Shown: piece after piece, positions 12,156-21,387 of the stretch
Layout of the letters: every line of letters starts with the position of its first letter
Position numbering within the stretch: the stretch's first letter is position 1
Origin: Gryganskiella cystojenkinii
Taxonomy: Eukaryota > Mortierellomycota > Mortierellomycetes > Mortierellales > Mortierellaceae
Assembly: GCA_015852425.1 (NCBI GenBank)
Contig: JAAAIG010000030.1
Coordinates: 1-64,000, forward strand
Direction of reading: 5' to 3'
Length of the DNA: 64,000 bases
Notes under the pieces: model-generated
What the model was told of the DNA's origin: nothing
The model's database searches: none
Seen by the model: only the letters and a program-made list of their open reading frames with translations
Made by a program: the position numbers and the translations under genes

Positions 12156-12812
12156 AACGCCCTTGTAACGACCCCTCACTCTCCTTTCCTTTTCTTTCAC
12201 GCATGTCTATAACGACTCTTTTATCTCCCCTTCATGTTCATAATGTCCCTTTCCTTGCCTTTTCGCATCACTCTTCTATTTTTTTTATTCTCTGTTTTTT
12301 TTTTTTTTGTTTGTTTCTGGCTAAAGCCTTTTGTTTATACTTTCATTCTTCTTCTTCCTCCTCCCCCTCTTCCTCCTCCTCCTAATTGTGTATATAGTTT
12401 TACTTCAGTTGCAGCATTTTTTGTCCGCTTCTTTAAATATATATCTCCCTATAGACAAAGAAACATTGTCGCCTTGAGAAATGTACTTGATTGGGCTCCT
12501 GAGGGGAACGCGGGAGGTTTTGCGCATTTAAATTTTCTCTTTTTTTGGGTGAGTTTATTCGATTTCACTAAGGACGGTGGTATTACATTGAGGGGGCGGC
12601 GGCGTAAGGGAGAGGACAAAAGATGGGACCGGAAGGTTTATGGTGCTAGGGAGCCTTTCAACGCATGAGCAACTTAGTTTGCTGAATCCTCAATAATCCA
12701 TGGTCTCGATCATGGCATTTGTAGAGTTGGGAAAGACGGCTACCTGTAGAAGTGCGCGGTGTAGGAGTGTGTGTGTGGGAGGGGGGAGGTACTGAGCATT
12801 CTGAAGACGTGC
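12156..12812. other. Intergenic region, convergent 3' ends
   Basis: Lies between the 3' ends of the PX-PB1 and chromodomain genes. It is T-rich with CT tracts. No gene or structured RNA recognised. Confidence 0.5.
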
Positions 12813-13677
12813 TTAATCGAGAGTGAGGTTCTTCTCTTGAGCATAGGTCTTCAACATTTCTTGACAACCCTCCAGAGCATCCCTGGATTCCCAAGTACTC
12901 TGGTTGACATGATAACCTTTCCACTTGATTCGGAATTGATAATGACCTCCTCGGATGGTCTGATGATCAAGGATCTTCTCAACCTCGTATTCTTGTTCCA
13001 GGATCCCATCGTCTTCGTCATCCGAATCCTCGAGCTCATCCTGTTCGTCCTCTTCAGAGGCAGTAATAGAGGCCTTTTTAGTTGGCTTCCGGGTGACTAG
13101 AAAAACAAATATGCGCCAAAAGAGTCGATAGCACAATGGATAGTGTGGAAGCAAAAAAGGGTCGTGCGGTGTTTTAGTACGACAGGTTATTTTCTTTCGC
13201 ACTCCAAAATCTGGCGCCAAAAAAAAAATAAACGAAAAATAATATCCCCTATGCATGTCGCGCGTTTTTCTTTGTGTTTTTACCTTTTTGCTTTTTTGCG
13301 TGATTGGATTTTTGTGGAGACACATTTAATTTACGACCCACAGCCGCGAGAGCAGCAGACGTCGCTACCTTTGTGACCTCATCAATGATCGCAGCCATCG
13401 AGGCAGCGAGTTCTCTATGCGTTGCCGACGTGACCTCTGTTCCTTCGGGGAGGATAGCCTCCAGGAGGTTCTGAATGTTTGTCTCGTATATGGCTGTAGA
13501 GTTTGAGAATCCCGATACCTCCTTGTAGTTTCTCTTTGTTCCTGCTCCTGACGCTGATGTAGAAGCCTTGGACTTGACCGGGGTTCGAGAAGATTTTCTG
13601 CTGGTCATCGATTCTGGAGCAGGCGATTCAGACGCGGGAGATTGATCAAGGTCCATGTTGTTACTGTTAGCTGTCAT
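12813..13677 (-). CDS. Chromodomain protein with N-terminal helical domain
   Basis: Two exons, 13284-13677 and 12813-13096, join in phase 1 to 225 aa. Residues 1-50 are Ser/Pro/Lys-rich. Residues ~55-125 form a predicted all-helical, Ala-rich block (NIQNLLEAILPEG, then RELAASMAAIIDEV) that I do not recognise; its hydrophobic spacing could suit a histone-fold-like pair, which is speculation. An acidic linker (EEDEQDELEDSDDEDD) precedes a C-terminal chromodomain: EYEVEKILDH, YQFRIKWKGY and STWE keep the aromatic cage that reads methyl-lysine on histone H3. No chromoshadow domain is visible, so it is not a standard HP1. A nuclear chromatin reader is likely. The ATG at 13677 was chosen over an upstream GTG. 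Confidence 0.8.
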
Positions 13678-13965
13678 CTGACGCGTGGCAATCACGGATT
13701 CTGTGGCAGAGATGAATGAGAGTGGGATGGAAAGGGGGACAAAAAAAAAAGAAAGGGAAACGCGACATGCAAACCTGCTCCCCCTCCTCTCCCATATTTT
13801 CTAACAAAAAAAAAAAAAAAATCGGTGGTCATTTCTTAAGGGGTGTCATTGACTGATTTGCCTTTCAGCGCTTCTTTTTTTTATTTGGTGCATCGCCCCT
13901 CTCTTTCCCATTTCAGCAATCAAAAGGACAATCAAACACTCAGGAAACAACACTTACCCGCCACA

Positions 13966-15030
13966 ATGCCAAAGATCATCAGTAACAGCATCATTTCCTC
14001 CTCGGACAATCGGGAAGACCATCAGCAGGGCTTACATTCTTATTACTGTCTGTGCAGTGAATTCATTCTCGTTATTGGTACGTAAACCATAAGGGAGACA
14101 CAAAACATACTCTTCAGGACTACGCCCACCACAAGGAAACGAACCTTCAAGGCGAAAGAGTAGACATCAGTATTATTCCAACGGCAAGCGAACATCAGAC
14201 GAAGGAAGAAGGCGTAGAATCATTGTTCTAAGGGAGAGAATATCGCTAAAGCCCCTTTTTTATTGTCGCAGATTCACTTCATCAACGACCACAACGAGAT
14301 ACCATACAACAGCTTGTGAAAGAAAGATGTTGGAGGCGAGACAAATATGAAAAGATGGCGGAGAGGGATACCACAGTCTCAATCTAATGCCTTCGTCTTC
14401 TTTGAAAGCTCGGACCAAATTACAGGAAGGCATATGGAGAAAATACAGGTCTAACCAACGTCGCCTTATCTTGTTGCTTACGATGATGTAGATATGGAAT
14501 TGGGACAGCTGCCAAGACGGGAAACCGACAATGCCATCATCATCTCCAACGCCACGAGAATGTACAAATTGCACGCTAGTTCGGGCGAGGTCAAGATTGT
14601 CAAAAGGTGGGCAGCAGTTCGATATCGTTGAAACACTCGTTGGGTTTGACATTCACGAAAAACTCACACCCTTTATGTTTTCCCTTGCATGCTAAACAGA
14701 GGCGACAAGTTCGAGAAACAATATCGGTTAAGCTGTCAACGTTGCCACCTCTTGATCGCCTACGAGACCACTCCTCATCTCAAGGGTGGTCCCTATACGT
14801 ATATCGTCCAGGGAGCATTGAACGAAATCCAGGGCGTACCCCATGAGGATTGGGAGTTGGATCTCCCCCACGGACCAGAGGCAGACCAGGAGGCACCCAC
14901 ATTATCGATCGAAGACGAGGAACAACTGGAACTGCAGCGGAGGATGAAACAGAACCAGGCCGCAGCCGCGAATGCAAGAGCCATGTTCCTTGCCTCTGCC
15001 GGAGCCGGATCTTCGTCCTCATCATCATAG
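13966..15030 (+). CDS. STEEP1/CXorf56-family protein (UPF0428)
   Basis: Three exons (13966-14077, 14492-14606, 14700-15030) give 185 aa. The start MPKIISNSIISSS with HSYYCLCSEFILVI matches the family opening (PKxxSxS, then YYCLCG). A conserved linker ends in KIVKRGDKFEKQYR, followed by the paired-cysteine segment SCQRCHLLIAY. The C-terminus is acidic, then Ala/Ser-rich (poly-Ser end). Human STEEP1 promotes ER exit of STING, and family members have also been linked to spliceosomes; a fungus without STING must use it otherwise. Intron 1 is long (414 bp) but its junction restores the conserved ...VI-D-MELG reading. It shares a 288-bp divergent promoter region with the chromodomain gene. Confidence 0.82.
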
Positions 15031-15170
15031 CCTATTATTTCTCCTGGCATTAAAGCAAACGAAAACTACCCCAAAACATTCAACATGGACTTTTCGCTAA
15101 ACCCTTCGATTTGATTTAGATGATATTTATGCAATGGTTGGTATTAGCTTGGGTGGTCTTTTTGGCCTAC

Positions 15171-17393
15171 TCAAACAAGCATCTTGGACATGTAAGGCCC
15201 ATCCAAGGTATAGCCCAGCTTTGCATAATAATTACGGACGCCCACACCACTGATAACGCTCAGCTTGACACTTCCATGCTCCTCCCGTGCAATCCTCTCG
15301 GCTTCCTCCATCAAAAGAGTACCATAGCCCTGATGCTGGAACTTGGAAGGATCTCTCGAATGCACTGGGACTACAGATCCGTAGACGTGCAGCTCTCGAA
15401 CAATCGACGTCTGACCAGCCTTGGTCAACTCGGGACGGAAAGCCAAGGGAGAACACTTGCGGAGTCGAAGCAAACCAATCAAGATATCCTGCTCGGGATC
15501 CTCATAACTTAAAAACGTTTCCCATCCACTGTTCGCAGTATAATCACGACGGATCAACTCGACTTGGTCAGGCTTGACCTTGTTATGGATATCGACAATA
15601 CCGACCTCACGAGTTCGGACATCTCGACACTCTGTTCCAAGATCCTTCATCCTCTGCAGCGCCAACTCTCGCAAGTTTCCGTGTTCGACGCCAGAGGTAA
15701 CAAGGGGCATGGGGATATCACGTTGAACTCTGTAAACACGAGTCCATGGCGGAACGAGGGCCAAGATCCTGGCAACGAGGTCCACAAGTGCGTTGGGTGT
15801 ATAGTTCTTGTACCGCCCCGTCCTCCAGAGTTCATAAAGGCCCGTACCACGAATAACCAAAGTCGGGTAGAGCTTCAGACCATCAGAGCGGAAGGCTGGG
15901 TTCTCGAAATATTCCTTGAATTGATCCATGTCACGCTCCATGCCGACGTTGGGGAGATCGGGCATCATATGAGCCACGACCTTGAATCCTGCATCCTTGG
16001 CCAGTTGGAAGGACTCTGTCACAGCCTTGACAGTATGTCCTCTGTTGGTGTCGCGAGCCACATCCTCGTACACACTCTGCACTCCGATCTCCAGACGTGT
16101 GCATCCGTACCGAAGCATTTGACTATTAGTGAACAATATCGATGAAGTAGAGTTAGTTTCCATCGACAACTATCCTGCTGGCAGAAACGCTTCCGTGATG
16201 ATGCTCTCTCTTTTTTTTTTTCTTTTTTTTACCTCAAATGGGGCTTTAGACAGTAATCCGGACGAGTTTCAATAGTGATACCAATACACTTTGTGGGACT
16301 GACTTCCGACATCCTGACGGCTTCATCGACATCGTTACTGGAATGACCCGAGAGAGAATCGTGCAAATTACTGATGAACCAGTCCCTATAATCTTCGGGT
16401 AACGACATGAACGTGCCTCCCATGACGATATATTCAACCTTGTCGACACTGTGACCGAGCGACTTGAGTTGATCCTGACGACCGCGAGATTGTTCAAAGG
16501 GGTTATACCGGGCACGGATGGCGCGCATACTCGTGGGTTCGTATCCAGTATAAGATTGAGTCGAGTATTCGAAATCAGAATCGGGTCCACCAGGGCAGTA
16601 ACTACACGTAAAATAAATAAAAAATTGACGCCACAAAAGCTGTTAGTGATCTCTATTTCATAAAAGAAATTGAAATTCTGCCACTAATCCCTGCGGGAGC
16701 AGTTAAACAAGTGCCTTACACGCAAATATTTCCCGTCATGGCGATATGGGGGCATCTGTGAGGCTTGCACATGACTGCAACGACAGCGATCTAAAGAAAA
16801 AAGGGAGGAAGGGGGCAAACGTGCCCGAGGATGTCAGTCATTGCTGGACTCACCAGCCGCTGCGCCTTCAATTTCGTGTAGATCACACACTTACTCCGGA
16901 CGCAGTTCGGACGGGTTTCGCCTTGAGGTTAGGCAGGAGCACGGCCTTGTACTGTTCAGGAATAGCAGCAATGATATCGACCAGCTTGGGCTGGTTCTGA
17001 GCCTTGTGCTTTCTCGAGTATCGCTGCTTGAGTCCATTGAGGTTGATATCCTTGCCAGCATCGTGAGCTTGAATCAGTTCGGCAACAATCTCACTGCAGA
17101 CCTTGATCATAATCTCGGCCTATTTGAGAATTGAATAGATTGCAACGTTTTTTTTTTCTTCTTCCATTAGGAGTCCAGTTTCCAATTTGAACCTGTTGCC
17201 ACATCCAGTCGAGTATCGCCACTGCTGTCTATAAAGTCAATTTGTACCTGCGATGGCCCTATTAGAGAAACAAAATGAAAGAGGAAAAAAAAAAAGTCAA
17301 TCCATGCCCAGAAAAGACCGAGGTTCATTACTCTTGCAGCCATGCTACAATCCTGGTTCATTATGTAATACCTTTCTTCTTTATCGTCGACAT
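15171..17393 (-). CDS. ELP3: Elongator complex catalytic subunit ELP3
   Basis: Radical-SAM tRNA carboxymethyl-transferase/acetyltransferase that starts cm5U modification at wobble uridine of tRNAs. Six exons: 17372-17393, 17248-17258, 16895-17119, 16720-16790, 16233-16601 and 15171-16122, giving 549 aa (yeast and human are about 550). The substrate-binding start [14 protein letters not shown] is followed by [10 protein letters not shown], the cluster motif [14 protein letters not shown] (CX9CX2C), [23 protein letters not shown] and [20 protein letters not shown]. The C-terminal KAT domain holds [15 protein letters not shown] and the acetyl-CoA loop [17 protein letters not shown]. It ends GPYMSKMLV. 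The second exon is only 11 nt; with it the N-terminus reads [15 protein letters not shown], which aligns with animal ELP3. It is transcribed divergently from the NFKBIL1-like gene. Confidence 0.96.
17248..17258 (-). other. ELP3: 11-nt microexon of ELP3
   Basis: The bases GGCCATCGCAG lie between TCTCTAATAG and GTACAAATTG on the minus strand. The 22-nt first exon ends in phase 1 and exon 3 starts in phase 0; only an 11-nt (or equivalent) exon joins them, giving KKKGPSQAEIM. Confidence 0.8.
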
Positions 17394-17631
17394 GACTAGA
17401 TTGTTATTAGTGGTGAGGTGAATGGGGCGAAGGAGAGGAAGAAACAGTCGAGATGTCCGAAGAGCTTGACCAACCATTACAACAATTCATTCACAAAGTT
17501 CGTCCAAGGAAATGCTAAAGGCAGTCACAAATGTTTTCGAATTTCGGCCATTGTTATGCCGCAGGTGCACAAGCGACTTCGCTCTCTCTCTCTTTCCTGT
17601 CGACCATTCTCTACCATTCACTTGACAAAAC

Positions 17632-18798
17632 ATGGAACGAGCATCCGCAACTCGGCTGCACTTCAAGAGTTCCTCCTCGTCTTCATCGAGCAAACATAAA
17701 AGTCGCCGTCGATCAAGGTCACCGTCACCACCATCTTCTAGTTCTCGTCGACGATACTCAAGGTCCAGGTCCAGGTCGCCCCGTCGGAAAAAGAAAAAGG
17801 AATCTTCTTCTTCATCAATACCGTCGTTACGGTACCAAAGGAGAAAAGACGATCGACTTAGTGAACACTCCCGGACTTTCTCTCCAGCCGGCTTCGCTCC
17901 TGACTTTGATGATGACATCGATTACGAACAAGAATTAGCCAAAGCTCGCGCACGGGAGGCTCAGGAGGAACGCGATGCACAGGAAGCCTGGACAAACCAT
18001 CTCTTTGATGAACTCGCAAACGATGATCCATTTGAATACCACTCGAGTCGGTTCGAAGATCAATCTCAACCACGGTACCGCTCGTCCTCGTCTACAAGAG
18101 CCACCAACAATGTCCATACCATGGAGGACGATCAGTACGCGGAATACATGCGCAAAGGGATGGGTCGATCCCGAACCCAGAAGGCTGACCAAGAATGGGA
18201 GGAGTGGGTTCAAGAGCAGGAACGATTAAAGTACTTGAAGGAGAAGGAGTCGACTCGGCACAAAGAAGAAGCCAAACGAGAAAAACGACGAGCCAGGAAA
18301 CAGGTTGAGGAAGAGGAGAGAAAAGCGAAGGCTCAACAAGACGATTCGCCTGCGAACCGGTTGAGGAAGAGGGCTATCGTGGAAAGAGTCAGGGAAGAGT
18401 ACCAGTACAAGTGGAAACTTCTCTTGTCGACAGAGGAGGAAAAGGCTGATGTGAAAGATGTCATGAACACAACCCTGTCTTGGGATGCGATCCCTTGGCC
18501 ACCTTTACAGTCGACCTTGGAGGCAAATCCCAGTATAGCTTCAGGATCTGTCTCCAGCGCAGAGCTCTCGCTCTTTGATTTCTTGTTCTTTGGCACTTCT
18601 TCAGATCAGCAGGATGTTCGCAAACAGTTGTTAAGACGAGAACAACTCAAATTTCACCCAGACAAGTTTCGTCAGAGGTTCGGGACCCGATTACCGAAAC
18701 CGGAGGATGGTACCGAGGCTACAGGTGAGCGAGACCGGATTCTCGAGATGGTCGATCGAGTCGCCAGAGCTCTGAATGAAGTCAGTGAGCTCTTGTAA
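17632..18798 (+). CDS. NFKBIL1-like protein with RS-rich N-terminus
   Basis: Single exon, 388 aa. Residues 1-65 are Ser/Arg dipeptide-rich (RSRSRSPRRKKKK), typical of splicing factors. The middle is strongly charged and predicted coiled coil (DQEWEEWVQEQERLKYLKEK onward to ~250). The C-terminus resembles NF-kappa-B inhibitor-like protein 1: NRLRKRAIVERVREEY, LSWDAIPWPP, then RREQLKFHPDKFRQRFG with a J-domain-like HPD, and a helix ending in VARALNEVSELL. Ankyrin repeats of the animal protein are missing. NFKBIL1 has been tied to pre-mRNA splicing, and the RS segment supports a nuclear RNA-processing role, by inference. The start is the first ATG after the divergent promoter shared with ELP3. 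Confidence 0.8.
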   Translation: MERASATRLHFKSSSSSSSSKHKSRRRSRSPSPPSSSSRRRYSRSRSRSPRRKKKKESSSSSIPSLRYQRRKDDRLSEHSRTFSPAGFAPDFDDDIDYEQELAKARAREAQEERDAQEAWTNHLFDELANDDPFEYHSSRFEDQSQPRYRSSSSTRATNNVHTMEDDQYAEYMRKGMGRSRTQKADQEWEEWVQEQERLKYLKEKESTRHKEEAKREKRRARKQVEEEERKAKAQQDDSPANRLRKRAIVERVREEYQYKWKLLLSTEEEKADVKDVMNTTLSWDAIPWPPLQSTLEANPSIASGSVSSAELSLFDFLFFGTSSDQQDVRKQLLRREQLKFHPDKFRQRFGTRLPKPEDGTEATGERDRILEMVDRVARALNEVSELL

Positions 18799-18968
18799 AA
18801 TAGCAACAAACCAATGTAAAATATATCTCTCTTTAAAAAAAAGTGCGCTCCTTAAGCAATCAATTGGACACCGAAACGCCCTCCTTCCCGTCGTTCCATG
18901 GCATCACTTTCATTCAAACTTTCAGCGAACACACCCATCAAGCCAAAGGACAATCTATCACATTCGAC

Positions 18969-20130
18969 ATGGATGCAACAACAACGGCGGTCAGAGGTGG
19001 CGTACCCTCTACCAACCCTGCAGTGGCAACGCCGACCTATCCATTGCTCCGAATGACACTCGTGGCCATGTTGAATCTCTCTGTCGCCTACGCGACCCTG
19101 TCACTAATTCCATCCTTCGCCCTCAACTACAGCAACCTCTCTTCCTCCACCTCAACAGGAGACAGCAATGCTACCAAGGAGAACGCTGACAACCATAGCC
19201 ATCACGGTACCGGATCAATCGAGGGTCTCCAGACTCTGCCGTCGCTCTCTTGGACGATCTTGTCCTTGTTTGCGTTCCAGACCGTTATTGGACTGGTTCA
19301 AGCATACCTGCACCAGACCTCGAGTGCCAGTCAACCCACAAAGGTACGGAAGCCTGGACAAGGTAAAAAAAAGAAGGGCTCTTCCTCAGCAGCTGGATCA
19401 GCGACGGCGACTGGATCCTCGTTGTCGTCAACCTCACTCTTTGGCGTCTTGAACACGTCCATCTCGATCGGAGCTGTAGGAACGCTGATCTGCCACGTCT
19501 TTGCAGTTCTCTTTGGAGCCGGACTTGTATAGTAAGTTCTTTTGGATCCGTAATATTTTTATCCGCAAACGTCTGTTTGAGGATGGAAAGGTAGCCTCGT
19601 TTTTACTGACCTTTTTTTTTTTTCTTGCTCATGTTAATTTATCATAGTCAAGCAAAGGAAACCAGTCAATTGGCGTGTTACCTGTCGCTGTTGACGTTTT
19701 ACCCAGCTTCATTCGTCCTAGGCACCGATGTGTCGAGCTGGCTCAGGATCTTTATTCATAACAGGTAAACTGAACTAGAAGATTTTGTGCTTCTGATTTC
19801 ATCATGGCCACGCCCGTCCCCGCTAACGATGGACTTTTTATTTTTCGCGTACCTTTTAGCCCCGAGACGTATACAGAGGCCGCGTTTTACTGTCAAGGAA
19901 TGATGGCGATCTTTGGGGCCTGGTTGGGGTCGATTGTGATTCCTTTGGATTGGGATCGTCCCTGGCAGGCTTGGCCAGTTCCCTGTATTCTGGGTGCGTT
20001 CTTGTTCTATATGATTGGGACCATGGTCGGATTGGTCGTCAGTATCGTGATGAGGCAGCGGGCTGCCCGGAGGGAGTTCCTTGGGGATGATTACCAAGAG
20101 CAAGTCAAGAAGACCAAGAAGTCGCAATAA
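18969..20130 (+). CDS. GPI11: GPI anchor biosynthesis protein PIG-F/GPI11
   Basis: Multi-span ER membrane protein that stabilises the ethanolamine-phosphate transferases adding the GPI bridging groups. Exons 18969-19531, 19648-19764 and 19860-20130 join in phase 2 both times to give 316 aa. Hydrophobic segments appear near residues 28-50, 90-115 and 150-190, and three more follow. A Ser/Thr/Asn-rich loop and a KKKKGSSSA loop lie between them. The hallmark FGAWLGSIVIPLDWDRPWQ followed by WPVPCILGAF is in the last exon. The tail is basic (EQVKKTKKSQ), possibly an ER-retention KKxx-like end, although the last two residues do not fit exactly. It converges with the Nudix gene, with only ~110 bp between stops. 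Confidence 0.93.
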
Positions 20131-20240
20131 CAGCAGGATCATTTTTGAAATAAAAAAATAAACATGACCATTTAGATTTTCAAGCAATTTTAGTTCATTC
20201 TAAGGAAGAAATTGTAAAGCATTGTAACTGTTGTTGGTCT

Positions 20241-21387
20241 TTACTCAATCTTGCCATCGGCCTTGAGAGCATTGTAGAGTGCCAAAGAACTGAGGAGCTT
20301 GGCATCCGGTGCGACTTTGTAGGCGTCCTTGAGGTTAACAAGCGACAAGGTGATACTCTCGCCATGCTCACGCAGCCCTCCGAGTCGGCCCTCCAGAGCC
20401 TGCATTTCAGTCCACTCCATGTCTAGACGGACACAAAAAACGTGGGCGAGTCAGTTAAATTCGCAGTGTTACAATGATAACCTACTGCATGGCTGTTTGA
20501 ATCAGTAGATTAATACCTTTGCGACTCACAAAGAGTCTCAAGAACTCGTCGCATCCTCCAGCAGATGGGTAAACACCCTTCCATTCGGATCCGTAAGCGA
20601 GGTGGGTCATGTCCACGAGCGCATCGCTGTCCAGAGTGATGCCACATTCCTCCTTGAGCTCCTCAGCACACTTGCCCTACATGAAAGGACAGAAAGGAAT
20701 GAACTCTTAGTTGGCATTGCTACCTCTCTTTGTTTTATGGCTTGGACCAGAGACTCTTTCTCAGTTCTTACCACGAAATCGCCACTTCCGTCCAACATGC
20801 CAGCAGGGATCTCTGGGAATTCGAACGAAGGGATAGAGAGTCTTGGTTGCTTGGTCAGGACTACATGCTCCGAGACGGCTCCTGTCGTCGGTTGTTTTGA
20901 GCGAAGGATCAACAGTACTGCCACTGCGCCACCGCGCTGTGATTGGGAAAATCATATCAAAACCAACATCAAAATCAAAATCACCATGGGGTCAGTCATT
21001 CGTCTGTCCTGTCGGACTCAACGGAATCTCCAAACCAAAACGACAAACGTAAAAAAAAAGTGAAAGGGCCTCTTAGCTCTCTTTCTCTACTCTCACCATG
21101 AAGATGAGTCCCGGGGGCTTTTGTCCAGACTCGGTCAACTTGGCATCGACAGAGAGGTTCACGAATCCTATCTTGGGACCGAAATAATCCACGTTCTTGA
21201 CCTCGACCTGAGAGATCGCGACGGGTGGATGATCCTTTGTAGTAACGTTGGCTTCTTCTTTCTCGAGACTCTTGGCCCAGTCCAGGAGGGGCTTGAACTC
21301 TGAGACTTGTTGGAGGTTGATCTTTTCAGAGTTGGTGACCAGAGGGATCGAACGCGCTCCGACTTTAAGGGCGAATTTGGCTGCCAT
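20241..21387 (-). CDS. Nudix hydrolase, ADP/UDP-sugar diphosphatase-like
   Basis: Four exons (21097-21387, 20772-20936, 20517-20676, 20241-20422) give 265 aa. The N-terminal ~95 residues form the family's extra beta domain. Then RGGAVAVLLIL leads into the Nudix region PAGMLDGSGDFVGKCAEEL followed by KEECGI. This GDFVG-type box fits the NUDT14-like nucleotide-sugar pyrophosphatases that cleave ADP-ribose, ADP-glucose or UDP-glucose to the sugar phosphate and nucleoside monophosphate. The usual Arg of REUxEE is Glu here, while the metal-binding EE pair remains. The C-terminus FLRLFVSRKDMEW is also typical. It is probably cytosolic or mitochondrial, with no clear signal. A 24-base T/A run sits directly before the ATG. 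Confidence 0.85.

Noticed and set aside
15564..16145. 193-codon plus-strand frame opposite ELP3
   Set aside because: Shadow of the large ELP3 exon; no independent motif.
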